64,000 nucleotides of DNA from Pteria penguin (GCA_035048485.1 CM068593.1:3360535-3424534), one strand, 5' to 3'; counted from the first letter of the stretch, positions 15,701-25,065 are shown. The notes: generated from the sequence alone by a model not told the origin. Program-made: numbers and translations.

Positions 15701-18477
15701 TGTATTAACATCACTAATGATAATATGTAATAACATCACTAATGAAAATATGTAATAACATCACTAATGATAATATGTAATAACATCACTAATGATAATA
15801 TGTATTAACATCACTAATGATAATATGTAATAACATCACTAATGATAATATGTATTAACATCACTAATGATAATATGTAATAACATCACTAATGATAATA
15901 TGTATTAACATCACTAATGATAATATGTCATAACATCACTAATGATAATATGTATTAACATCACTAATGATAATATGTCATAACATCACTAATGATAACA
16001 TGTCATAACATCACTAATGATAGTATGTATTAACATCACTAATGATAATATGTCATAACATCACTAATGATAATATGTAATAACATCACTAATGATAATA
16101 TGTATTAACATCACTAATGATAATATGTAATAACATCACTAATGATAATATGTCATAACATCACTAATGATAATATGTAATAACATCACTAATGATAATA
16201 TGTCATAACATCAATAATGATGATATGTAATAACATCACTAATGATAATAAGTATTAACATCACTAATGATAATATGTAATAACATCACTAATGATAATA
16301 TGTATTAACATCACTAATGATAATATGTCATAACATCAATAATGATGATATGTAATAACATCACTAATCATAATGAGTAATAACATCACTAATGATAATA
16401 TGTATTAACATCACTAATGATAATATGTATTAACATGACTAATGATAATATGTATTAACATCACTAATGATAATATGTAATAACATCACTAATGAAAATA
16501 TGTAATAACATCACTAATGATAATATGTAATAACATCACTAATGATAATATGTATTAACATCACTAATGATAATATGTAATAACATCACTAATGATAATA
16601 TGTATGAACATCACTAATGATAATATGTAATTACATCACTAATGATAATATGTCATAACATCAATAATGATGATATGTAATAACATCACTAATGATAATA
16701 AGTATTAACATCACTAATGATAATATGTAATAACATCACTAATGATAATATGTATTAACATCACTAATGATAATATGTCATAACATCAATAATGATGATA
16801 TGTAATAACATCACTAATCATAATGAGTAATAACATCACTAATGATAATATGTATTAACATCACTAATGATAATATGTATTAACATCACTAATGATAATA
16901 TGTATTAACATCACTAATGATAATATGTAATAACATCACTAATGATAATATGTAATAACATCACTAATGATAATATGTAATAACATCACTAATGATAATA
17001 TGTAATAACATCACTAATGATAATATGTATTAACATCACTAATGATAATATGTAATAACATCACTAATGATAATATGTATTAACATCACTAATGATAATA
17101 TGTAATAACATCACTAATGATAATATGTATTAACATCACTAATGATAATATGTCATAACATCACTAATGATAATATGTATTAACATCACTAATGATAATA
17201 TGTCATAACATCACTAATGATAATATGTAATAACATCACTAATGATAATATGTATTAACATCACTAATGATAATATGTCATAGCATCACTAATGATAATA
17301 TGTCATAGCATCACTAATGATAGTATGTATTAACATCACTAATGATAATATGTCATAGCATCACTAATGATAATATGTAATAACATCACTAATGATAATA
17401 TGTATTAACATCACTAATGATAATATGTCATAGCATCACTAATGATAATATGTCATAACATCACTAATGATAATATGTATTAACATCACTAATGATAATA
17501 TGTCATAACATCACTAATGATAATATGTATTAACATCACTAATGATAATAAGTATTAACATCACTAATGATAATATGTCATAGCATCACTAATGATAATA
17601 TGTCATAGCATCACTAATGATAGTATGTATTAACATCACTAATGATAATATGTTATAACATCACTAATTATAATATGTAATAACATCACTAATGATAATA
17701 TGTATTAACATCACTAATGATAATATGTAATAACATCACTAATGATAATATGTAATAACATCACTAATGATAATATGTATTAACATCACTAATGATAATA
17801 TGTCATAACATCACTAATGATAATATGTATTAACATCACTAATGATAATATGTAATAACATCACTAATGATAATATGTAATAACATCACTAATGATAATA
17901 TGTATTAACATCACTAATGATAATATGTAATAACATCACTAATGATAATATGTCATAACATCACTAATGATAATATGTCGTAACATCACTAATGATTATA
18001 TGGCATAACATCACTAATGATAATATGTCATAACATCACTAATGATAATATGTATTAACATGACTAATGATAATATGTATTAACATCACTAATGATAATA
18101 TGTCATAACATCACTAATGATAATATGTCATAACATCACTAATGATAATATGTCATAAGATCACTAATGATAATATGTAATAACATCACTAATGATAATA
18201 TGTAATAACATCACTAATGATAATATGTAATAACATCACTAATGATAATATGTCATAACATCACTAATGATAATATGTAATAACATCACTAATGATAATA
18301 TGTATTAACATCACTAATGATAATATGTCATAACATCACTAATGATAATATGTCATAACGTCACTAATGATAATATGTCATAACATCACTAATGATAATA
18401 TGTATTAACATCACTAATGATAATATGTCATAACATCACTAATGATAATATGTATAAACATCACTATGATAATATGT
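3702..18477. repeat. 14.8-kb satellite: 25-bp unit, about 580 copies
   Basis: The unit is ATAACATCACTAATGATAATATGTC, repeated head to tail with few changes. The most variable place is the two bases after TATGT (CA, AA or AT, giving gtcataac, gtaataac or gtattaac). One array runs through the whole interval except for a SINE at 8619-8902 and a small irregularity near 7715. Some longer blocks recur: a stretch of several hundred bases around 15420-15800 returns almost unchanged near 16160-16540 and partly at 16650-16850, so block-wise duplication has happened as well as unit-wise change. There are no spacers, so it is not a CRISPR array. It sits inside what appears to be a LINE 3' untranslated region. 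Confidence 0.97.
8619..8902 (+). mobile_element. tRNA-derived SINE inserted in the satellite
   Basis: The head resembles a tRNA (closest to tRNA-Arg by eye) with an A box TGGCCTAGTGG and a B box GGTTCGACTCC, so it has an internal RNA polymerase III promoter. The body is shared with copies at 41168-41448 and, in part, 45774-45865. Shared blocks are GATGAGACAGTAAAAACCGAGG, GATCCCTCACTGCTT, CAGGCAGATRCCGTCACC and ATATACGTGAA. The tail is a short A/C-rich simple repeat. The insertion is flanked by a 12-base direct repeat TCATAACATCAC (8607-8618 and 8903-8914), as expected of LINE-driven integration, although the target is itself repetitive. Confidence 0.85.
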
Positions 18478-18559
18478 AGACGCAGAGTTCTGTATAATAT
18501 AATTGCAACAATAAGGCACACATGATAAGCGATTCTAAGATAAGTGCACATTTAGGCTA
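18478..18559 (-). other. LINE 3' untranslated region, coding-side piece
   Basis: A short AT-rich strip between the satellite and the end of the LINE coding remnant. With 3472-3701 it flanks the satellite, which supports the view that the array grew inside one LINE copy. Confidence 0.45.
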
Positions 18560-19430
18560 CATCTGAGCATTTCATAAAATCTCTAGTCTTCTTTTTAAGG
18601 CCACTGATAGAAATTTACCAAGTTTAGTACGTTTTGTAACATTGTTTACACTTGAAAGCTGAACAAGCTTAAATACACAGGGTTTCGTGAAATGATACCT
18701 TTTGATATATTGAACTCTAATATCTTGATCGAATGGACTTTTTAGTATAAGTGGAATCCGTCCTCAATATCATTTAAATTACAAAAAATACAAATACGTT
18801 GGTTTTTATCAATATTGTGATATCTAGCACGCTCTATAATTAAATCATGTGAGGACATTCTGAATTTCGCAATAAGTTGTTGATAATAGTGATTGATAGG
18901 TTTACAAAGGTAATACTGTAGACAGAAATTGTCTATAAGGTGTTGATATAATTTACCTCTGGAAGCTCTCTGAATATTAGAAAGCAATTCTTGTTTATAT
19001 ACATAAAAATCTATATTTTAGATGAAGAGAAGACGTGAAGAGCGTGAATAGATGTTTTCGTTCCATATGTATGATAATCCTAGTTTGTCAAGTTCAGCTT
19101 TGATATCTACAACCCTCCCGTTATTGTGTGCAACTCTAAAATCATAACAGGTTTTTAAAACACAATTATTAGCATGTTGTAATTTAAGCCAGTATTTAAG
19201 AATTTTCAATTTACGCAGAATATACAGAGGAAGTCTACCAAGCTCATAATATACCATACTACTAAGAACTGACTTTCGTACACCTAAGATTGATTTACAA
19301 TATTGAGTGTGTAAATTTTCCACATCGTTTGCTTTGTGAAAACCCCATACTTCGGAAGCATATCCGAGGATACTGTTAACAAATGTATCAAATACAAAAC
19401 ATTTGGTTTTAATATTGAAACAATCAATCT
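18560..19430 (-). pseudogene. LINE reverse transcriptase, C-terminal remnant
   Basis: On the minus strand the translation contains SILGYASEVWGFHKANDVE, ILGVRKS, LGRLPLYILRKLKILKYW and the CIFCNLNDIEDGFH zinc-knuckle-like end. This is the typical C-terminal part of an invertebrate non-LTR retrotransposon polymerase (CR1/L2-like by eye, not certain). After CIFC...FHLY comes the usual short tail with FTKPCVFKLVQLSS. The remnant is broken by a frame change near 19018 and a stop near 18742. Nothing of the catalytic core (FADD-type motif) is present, so the copy is 5' truncated near 19430. No function is expected. Confidence 0.75.
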
Positions 19431-20979
19431 ACAGTTAAGTGCAAAGAAAGTCATTGTGTATTGAATGTGACGTAAGGCACTTGTGGCATTGCAGAATTTA
19501 TGGTGGTTGATTATGTACGGTGAAGTACAACGTCAGTATTTTCAAATATTGTTAGTAATTTTATGTGTTTCAAATGATACTCATTAAAGTTGTTTGTTCT
19601 CGGCGGATTAGTGAATAAATCTAGCAGTGGGTTGGCTTTTCTGTGAAATAGGCTTAACGTGTGTAAAAAGCAAGGTAAAAGTTATTTTGACATTAAGGTC
19701 AAGGTCACAAGGTCGCTGACTTTGGCGTCATTGGAAAGGGTTTCATTAGTGGAGTACATATTTCACATCGAAGTTTCTGTCTCTTATGTTTCAAAAATGT
19801 GGGCAAAGTTAAGTTTAGCTAATTTTAGGTCATTGACTTCAAGGTCATTTGAGGAAAGGACTTTATAGGTAATGTACGCATACCATATATGATGTCTTTT
19901 ACTTTAAAAGTTCAAAAGTTATAGACAAGTTTTACGGTCGATGTTGCAGACTGACACTTGAAACACAGATAGGGCTAAAGGAATATCATGACAGATCCCC
20001 ACCACTGCGTATATCGATCCGGAGTCATACAAATGAAATACCATACGCAAATTGTTTTGTATAGACATTCAGTATTTTCAAACATTTTCTGAAAAGTAAA
20101 ATGTTTTAGGATGTTATTTATTCTACATATCACATACGGATATTTGAGCATAGTGAGAGAAGGAAGGGAGAGGGGATAATTTAACTTTTAATAGCTTACC
20201 AACCCTATAGTTAAAATTTTCTTTAAACTGATATAGAAGAAAGCTGTTATATTGAAAAAAAAAAACATTCCACGGTTTTTTGAAAAAAAAATAAAAGATT
20301 TTTTTACAGATAATAGTAATTATCTTTTCAGGGACCCAGTAATTAGTTATTTTTGGTACAAGAAATAAAAAATAAGTTTAATTTACAAGGATTAAGCAAA
20401 GAATAAATATGATGATGTCTTTTAATTATTGCATATATCCTTTAAAAGCATCGAAAGTTTTCATATGCTGATCTAACCCTTTGTTATCAGTTTCCATAAA
20501 CATTTGAAATATCTTGGCATCAATTCAAACCATACCAAAATGGGTTGAAAATGCCTCATTTTGTGCTGTTGTCAAAAAATCACCGTTGTACTGTGTCTTA
20601 ATGTGTATCATAAACGTTAACTACTGTGGGAGTTTCACTGAAATTGATCTATAGGAAAATTTGGGATACCTTAATCAATGTAGAGAAATAAGTTTACAGG
20701 TTACTGTCAGCAATAAGATATATGTATGCGCGAATATTTTCAAGCAGTTAATTGTTTGTGAATGAGAAAATAGTGCTCAGTTCAGCAATATAGACCCATC
20801 TGGATCCCTTGCTTCAAGTGAACCAATATTTATTTATCATATGCAATTGACATATGTATTTCATTATCATTTGTTTTGATTGTTAACTTGAAACAAATAA
20901 GCTCTAGTTTGAATAATTCTTTTGTGCATTAACAGCAACACGTATCGTGCATAGTGATCACATTATGTTTTAAGTGATC
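19431..20979. other. Intergenic, with one dispersed repeat
   Basis: No gene is supported. At about 19660-19990 there is a stretch with CAAGGTCACAAGGTCGCTGACTT and TTCAAGGTCATTTGAGG motifs, resembling a dispersed repeat frequent in bivalve genomes (familiarity only, no family name can be given). The remainder is AT-rich with poly-A tracts. Confidence 0.45.
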
Positions 20980-21130
20980 CAGTGGCGGATATAGAGGGGG
21001 CGCCCCCCCCCACTCCTTTTGGTCACTTATTTACCAGTAAAAATCCAGATTTGGCATCAGAATAAGCTAAGAAGTTTGGCTAATACACATTTGCCCCCCC
21101 CCCTTTTCGAAAATCCTGGATCCGCCACTG
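20980..21130. mobile_element. 151-bp MITE with CAGTGGCGGAT ends
   Basis: It starts CAGTGGCGGAT and ends ATCCGCCACTG, a perfect 11-base inverted repeat. The direct repeat TGATC flanks it at 20975-20979 and 21131-21135. The CAGTGGCGGA end resembles non-autonomous hAT elements, but a full 8-base duplication is not seen. The Polinton E1 inserted next to it: the Polinton target site (21133-21138) overlaps the MITE's right flank. Confidence 0.7.
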
Positions 21131-21132
21131 TG

Positions 21133-21138
21133 ATCCAT
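21133..21138. repeat. Left target-site duplication of Polinton E1
   Basis: ATCCAT at 21133-21138 immediately precedes the left terminus AGTAGATGTAAATT. The same six bases follow the right terminus at 41129-41134. A 6-base duplication is the known signature of Polinton integrase. Confidence 0.92.
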
Positions 21139-21556
21139 AGTAGATGTAAATTGGGGGGGTGGGGGTCTACCACTCACTGCTCCTCAGGAGCCTCACTGCT
21201 CCTCAGGAGCCTCACTGCTCCTCAGGAGCTTCACTACCACTCACTGCTCCTCACGAGCCTCACTGCTCCTCAGGAGCCTCACTACCACTCACTGCTCCTC
21301 ACGAGCCTCACTGCTCCTCAGGAGCCTCACTACCACTCACTGCTCCTCACGAGCCTCACTGCTCCTCAGGAGCCTCACTACCACTCACTGCTCCTCACGA
21401 GCCTCACTGCTCCTCACTCCTCCACTCCTCTCATAAATTAGTTCACTCCTCTGCTCCTCTCATAACATTAATTACTTTTTGCTATAAAATGAATAATTGT
21501 CAAGTTTTTTTTTGTATTCACTCGACATCTTATATAAACCGGCGTTTCATTTCATC
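21139..21556 (+). repeat. Left terminal inverted repeat of E1 with 48-bp minisatellite
   Basis: It is homologous in inverted orientation to 40710-41128 over its whole length, ending exactly before the first start codon on each side. Its outer part is a GC-rich minisatellite of CTCACTGCTCCTCAGGAGC units (19 bp) grouped into a 48-bp higher-order unit with CTCACTACCA, about four copies. Each unit carries the near-palindrome GCTCCTCAGGAGC. The inner part is AT-rich and holds TATA motifs. The two arms differ in details of the repeats, so they are not kept strictly identical. Confidence 0.9.
21483..21538 (+). promoter_or_regulatory. TATA motifs in left terminal repeat
   Basis: TATAAAA at 21483-21489 and TATATAAA at 21531-21538 lie 74 and 26 bases before the ATG at 21557. 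Both have counterparts in the right terminal repeat. The outer motif leaves room for a normal short leader, so it is the better candidate for driving the first gene. Confidence 0.6.
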
Positions 21557-21805
21557 ATGGCACAAGCCTACATAGACTTGGTGAAGAAAGAAGGAAATCT
21601 ACACATTTTGAAATCTACTTCATCTAAAATCGTTTGTTGTATTAGTTTAACCGAGGAAATTACCATCAAGAAATCTAAAGGTGAGATAAAACTTTATTTT
21701 AAGAACTTAGGTAAAACAACCAGTATATCAGAGGAAGTATTTAACAAACTATACAGCCTAGCAGAGAGTATACAGTTACTGGCTTCATTTTTTAAAGGGA
21801 CCTGA
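21557..21805 (+). CDS. Short PC4-like single-stranded-DNA-binding protein (tentative)
   Basis: 82 residues; the start chosen is the first ATG after the TATA motif and the exact inner end of the terminal repeat. Residues about 35-70 read EITIKKSKGEIKLYFKN, then a loop, then ISEEVFNKLYSLAESI. That is the order of the PC4/Sub1 fold: a curved sheet with a basic strand, then a helix after an I-S/T-x-E-x-F-x-K-L turn. PC4 proteins bind melted or single-stranded DNA and assist RNA polymerase II transcription or replication. Similarity is weak and judged by eye; a different small beta-alpha protein is possible. It is the first gene of E1, followed after two bases by the zinc protein, so both are probably in one transcript. 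A PC4-like gene also lies at the edge of E2, which strengthens the call. Confidence 0.45.
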   Translation: MAQAYIDLVKKEGNLHILKSTSSKIVCCISLTEEITIKKSKGEIKLYFKNLGKTTSISEEVFNKLYSLAESIQLLASFFKGT

Positions 21806-21807
21806 AA

Positions 21808-22287
21808 ATGTCGAATGATATTGAAATGGAGAGTGTCAGATCTCATAAAATGGAAAAGTCGGAGCCCACCATACATTTAGATGTTGATGCAGCATGGACC
21901 AATGCTAGTTTATGGATTAAGAAACCACGAAAAGAAATTGAGTTAAGATCACCCAAATGTGTTATTCATAGTAAATTTAACCGTTCAAAGGAATGCCCAT
22001 ACTGTATCCATTGTAAAACATTGGACTATTTTAATGATTCTATATGCCAAGGCTGCTTTGCTTGTGATTTATGTAAACCCGGTGTTAGAAAAATTATGAA
22101 ACGATGCAATACCAATGAGGAGGAATGGGATGAACTAAATAGATTATTTACCAGTATATATGAATTCCAGTTGTGTGAAGATTGTTTTTTCAAAACGTTT
22201 AATTGTTGTAAGAGACGTAAAAATAAGACAACAATAAAAAGATTGTCACCAGTTGAAAAAAGAAAAAGGAATCTCTGTAACAAGTAG
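21808..22287 (+). CDS. Cysteine-rich zinc-binding protein, unknown function
   Basis: 159 residues. The family is not recognised. The acidic N-terminal 55 residues are followed by a cysteine-rich region (about 58-145) with CPYCIHC, CQGCFACDLC, LCEDCFF and FNCCKRRK, enough for two to three zinc sites. The end is strongly basic (RRKNKTTIKR, KRKRN), which suggests nucleic-acid binding or nuclear import. It starts two bases after the stop of the PC4-like gene, so it belongs to the same early-type block. E2 carries a different cysteine-rich protein (55805-56251) without alignable sequence. A regulator of transcription is a guess only. Confidence 0.6.
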   Translation: MSNDIEMESVRSHKMEKSEPTIHLDVDAAWTNASLWIKKPRKEIELRSPKCVIHSKFNRSKECPYCIHCKTLDYFNDSICQGCFACDLCKPGVRKIMKRCNTNEEEWDELNRLFTSIYEFQLCEDCFFKTFNCCKRRKNKTTIKRLSPVEKRKRNLCNK

Positions 22288-22351
22288 TACAATACATTAA
22301 TCTATATGCAAGGCTGACCCAAGTTTAATAAATTATATTTCCAGAAAAAAA

Positions 22352-22798
22352 ATGGATTTGAATAGACAGATGTTTTTGTATCGAAGAATGGAGTCACAAG
22401 TCATGTCTGAGATAGAAAACAAGATATATAGGAAATTAATCAGAAATCTTTTATGTTTAGCATATGCGTCTGCATTAAACATGAAAGTGGCTGATATGTT
22501 TATTTGCAATGGTTGTGTAGAAGGACAAGGGAATCAACTTGGACATGAATGTGTAACACTATCATCTGCAGACAAAATTGAGATGTATTTTGATCGCGCA
22601 TTCGAAGAATTACGATATGTGGATATTGAAGAAAGATGGAAAGGTTTTATGATTATGTCTTCCATTCCTAATGGAAATATTCAAGCGGCTGTTCAAGATC
22701 CATTGCTGAAAGATGAAAATCTAATAAAAAGCAAGCGTAAAGATAAAATAAGAAAATATGCCTTAAAAATTGATGCAGCAGAATTAAACGTGTATTAA
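22352..22798 (+). CDS. Orphan protein with a CxxC...HxC patch
   Basis: 148 residues; no family recognised. The start is the ATG after a polypyrimidine-AG (TATATTTCCAG) and a run of A. Residues 1-45 are probably helical. The centre has MFICNGCVEGQGNQLGHEC, a possible zinc site. The C-terminal third is basic (SKRKDKIRKYALK). The gene lies in a four-gene plus-strand block ahead of a poly-A signal at 23199. The splice-acceptor-like string before the ATG is also seen before the next gene, which may mean that alternative splicing selects each coding region. Confidence 0.5.
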   Translation: MDLNRQMFLYRRMESQVMSEIENKIYRKLIRNLLCLAYASALNMKVADMFICNGCVEGQGNQLGHECVTLSSADKIEMYFDRAFEELRYVDIEERWKGFMIMSSIPNGNIQAAVQDPLLKDENLIKSKRKDKIRKYALKIDAAELNVY

Positions 22799-22807
22799 TA
22801 TTTTCAG

Positions 22808-23089
22808 ATGAACTGTCCACATTCAAGAGATGGAATATTCATGGTGCTTTTATCAAATAATATAAAAAAAAGAATTCTACGAGATTGTGATTTTCAAACA
22901 ATAACAGTAAAGGAGATGCTTGATACTCATTTCACAGAAGACATTCTAGAAGAAGAATATGTGAACACTTTGATGTTTATACGAAAGAACTTTGATACTT
23001 CTTATGCATACTGTATAAATCATTATAGCTGTGTCCGTTGTATACAAGAAAAGTTACAAAATAATGAATGGAAAAAATATTATTTATAA
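22808..23089 (+). CDS. Orphan 93-residue protein
   Basis: Not recognised. The reading frame starts at an ATG directly preceded by TATTTTCAG, a good 3' splice-site match, nine bases after the previous stop. The protein is rich in charged residues, with cysteines at both ends (NCPHS, DCDF, YAYCINHYSCVRC). It is the last gene before the poly-A signal at 23199. No membrane segment is seen. Its place beside other orphans suggests a lineage-specific accessory or early function. Confidence 0.45.
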   Translation: MNCPHSRDGIFMVLLSNNIKKRILRDCDFQTITVKEMLDTHFTEDILEEEYVNTLMFIRKNFDTSYAYCINHYSCVRCIQEKLQNNEWKKYYL

Positions 23090-23371
23090 GTTTACTTTAA
23101 AGCTGTTACATATTGAGAAACGACTTTTTGTAACATAATCTTGTCACATAATTTTGTCAGATAATTTTGTTGTATAATGATTTATATATGCACATTTTAA
23201 TAAAATTGTAAAAAAAAAATCTTTTTTAGTTTTTTTTTTTTTTTTTTTTTTTCCTGTGTGTGTGTGTGCTGAAAGAAATTTATAAATCCTCTGCATAATG
23301 TTGTGAAATTCATTCCCTTAGTCACATTCGAGTGAATTGGTTGTTTTCATTTTCATTTGAGAAGATACAAC
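23090..23371 (+). other. Intergenic spacer with poly-T and (GT)n
   Basis: Holds the poly-A signal at 23199, a T run of about 24 bases near 23230, a short GT repeat and the TTTATAAATCC string about 90 bases before the next ATG. No coding sequence. Confidence 0.6.
23199..23204 (+). terminator. Poly-A signal after the first E1 gene block
   Basis: AATAAA followed after a few bases by a poly-A run and then T-rich sequence, 110 bases after the stop of the orphan gene. It probably ends the transcript that starts in the left terminal repeat. A second TATA-like string (TTTATAAATCC, about 23278) follows and may start the next unit. Confidence 0.55.
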
Positions 23372-23887
23372 ATGGCAAGTCGGAGAAATCCTATGGAAAC
23401 TGGTGGATGCAACACCTTCATTCCTGAAACTGTGGCGCAGAGTTTGATGATAAAGGAAAATGATGTAAATGAGAATTTAAAGTTTCCTCTTCGAGTATTT
23501 AGAATAGCAGCTGTTGTACTGATACTTTATGCAGTGGTAACATCAATAGTGATAACTAGTTTTACGAGTTTGAAAACTGAATGTGAACATATAGATTGTA
23601 ATTTAAAAGCAACATTTGATGTCAATGGGACAGATTGTGTACAAACAAATCTAGATAACCAAACGAAATGTATACATGTACACCAGTTTCCACTTACAAA
23701 CGAAATCTATTCAGTAGTTTGTCTGGAGAACTCAGCAGTAATGATCGAGTTTGTTCGATATATAGATGGCAAACCAGGACTGGAGAGAATACGTCTGACT
23801 AAGCAGCAATGGTTGTATCTCAAAAGGACAGAAACCCATATTGATCGCACTATTCGTAGAGCTGAAATCCTCAATCATTTGCATTAA
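23372..23887 (+). CDS. Membrane protein with a PC4-like C-terminal domain
   Basis: 171 residues from the ATG at 23372. Residues 1-40 are hydrophilic, 43-62 are a strong membrane segment (FRIAAVVLILYAVVTSIVIT), and 70-105 hold cysteines 71, 76, 89 and 100 and possible glycosylation sites NGT and NQT. Residues about 110-165 run VMIEFVRYIDGKP, IRLTKQQWLYLK, HIDRTIRRA. This matches the C-terminal half of PC4/Sub1: a strand with an I-E/D-x-R-x-Y pattern, a lysine-glycine turn, I-x-L-T-x-x-Q-W, then I-D. A PC4 domain behind a membrane anchor is unexpected; either the topology puts it on the inner side or the resemblance is structural mimicry. The gene has its own upstream TATA-like string and stops just before the integrase promoter. 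Confidence 0.6.
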   Translation: MASRRNPMETGGCNTFIPETVAQSLMIKENDVNENLKFPLRVFRIAAVVLILYAVVTSIVITSFTSLKTECEHIDCNLKATFDVNGTDCVQTNLDNQTKCIHVHQFPLTNEIYSVVCLENSAVMIEFVRYIDGKPGLERIRLTKQQWLYLKRTETHIDRTIRRAEILNHLH

Positions 23888-23891
23888 AAGA

Positions 23892-23906
23892 AATAAAGTA
23901 TATAAA
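23892..23906 (+). promoter_or_regulatory. Overlapping poly-A signal and TATA box before integrase
   Basis: AATAAA at 23892-23897 serves the gene that ends at 23887. TATATAAA at 23899-23906 lies 41 bases before the integrase ATG at 23940, a good distance for a TATA-driven start with a very short leader. Confidence 0.6.
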
Positions 23907-23939
23907 ACATAAACAAATATTTGCTTTATTACATTCATC

Positions 23940-25061
23940 ATGTTGACTACAGAGGAAAAACAAAGGATTCGAGATGTTTATTATAACCTTGATCTTGGTG
24001 GTGCATATTCAAGTCCTTCAAAAGTGTTGGCAATACTCAAATGTCAAGGTATTCACAGCATTGGATTAAACAAAATACGAAAGTATCTTCAAAGTCTTGA
24101 CAGTTATAGTTTAACAAAACCGACTCGAAAACCTGTCAAACGTGCAAGAGTCGAGGTGGAAGGTTCCACAATTCAGTATGATGTAGACCTGGCAGATGTA
24201 TCCAACATTTCACAACACAACAACCATGTACGATTCTTGTTGATTGTAATAGATGTGTTTAGCCGGTTTCTCTGGGTTGAACCTGTACAACAGAAAACAG
24301 GGAAAGTTGTATTAGATGCATTTAAAACATTGGTTGCACGTGGAATGCCTATTCCGAAAAAGATACGAAGTGATAAAGGTGCAGAATTTAATAATCAATG
24401 GTTTAAGAAATGGTGTGAAGATAATGATATTTATTATTTTACATCACAAAATGAAACTAAAGCTAATTATGCTGAACGAGTAATCAGAACTTTGAAAACA
24501 CGATTATACCGTTATTTCACAAAGGAAAGATCATATAAATACATTGGAGTCCTACAAAAATTCATTGATTCGTATAACTCCACACCTCATTCATCCCTTA
24601 ATGGAATTCCACCAAAAGATGTTACTGGAAAGAATGAGCCAGAGCTGTTTGCTTATATGTATTTACAAGAAAAATCGAAACAAAGAAAACTAGCACCTAG
24701 ACGAAAGTTTAAATTTCAATTAGGAAATTTGGTGCGTATTTCCCATATCAAACAGGTTTTTAATCGTTCATATCTTCAGCAATGGTCGTCTGAGATTTTT
24801 AAAGTACAAAACAGATTTCTAAAACAAAATATTCCTATTTACCAACTTATTGATTTTTTGAATGAACCAATTAAGGGGAATTTTTATGAAACTGAATTGC
24901 AACTTGTACAACCTGCTAAAAGTTTGTGGTATATTGAAAAGAAAATTCGTAAACGTAAAAGATTGGGGGAAACTGAATGGTTGGTAAAATTTGAGGGTTG
25001 GCCTGACAAATATAATCAATGGATTAATGAAAAAGAATTCAAAGAATCAAAGGAGTTGTAG
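23940..25061 (+). CDS. Polinton integrase (rve) with chromodomain
   Basis: 373 residues, intact. It catalyses insertion of the element, giving the 6-base duplication seen at the ends. Catalytic acids are visible: D83 in YDVDLADV, D145 in RSDKGAEF and E179 in KANYAERVIRTLK, with 33 residues between the last two. A helical N-terminal DNA-binding part (1-60) precedes the core. Residues 200-320 hold the C-terminal beta domain (FKFQLGNLVRISH). Residues about 328-370 form a chromodomain (LWYIEKKI, EWLVKFEGWPDKYNQWI) with the aromatic residues of a histone-methyl-lysine cage. It has its own TATA box and is followed four bases later by the penton gene. The frame is free of breaks, in contrast to PolB. 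Confidence 0.95.
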   Translation: MLTTEEKQRIRDVYYNLDLGGAYSSPSKVLAILKCQGIHSIGLNKIRKYLQSLDSYSLTKPTRKPVKRARVEVEGSTIQYDVDLADVSNISQHNNHVRFLLIVIDVFSRFLWVEPVQQKTGKVVLDAFKTLVARGMPIPKKIRSDKGAEFNNQWFKKWCEDNDIYYFTSQNETKANYAERVIRTLKTRLYRYFTKERSYKYIGVLQKFIDSYNSTPHSSLNGIPPKDVTGKNEPELFAYMYLQEKSKQRKLAPRRKFKFQLGNLVRISHIKQVFNRSYLQQWSSEIFKVQNRFLKQNIPIYQLIDFLNEPIKGNFYETELQLVQPAKSLWYIEKKIRKRKRLGETEWLVKFEGWPDKYNQWINEKEFKESKEL

Positions 25062-25065
25062 GAAG

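Noticed and set aside
3702..18477. A CRISPR-like repeat array
   Set aside because: The 25-bp units are joined head to tail without spacers and the context is animal DNA; it is a satellite.
21019..21575. Long repetitive frames rich in S, L and P in the terminal repeats (also 40768-41148)
   Set aside because: They follow from a 48-bp minisatellite whose length is a multiple of three; the same sequence is open in several frames on both sides.
23940..25061. LTR retrotransposon or retrovirus because of the rve integrase
   Set aside because: No reverse transcriptase or gag nearby, and capsid, protease, ATPase and polymerase B genes identify a Polinton.
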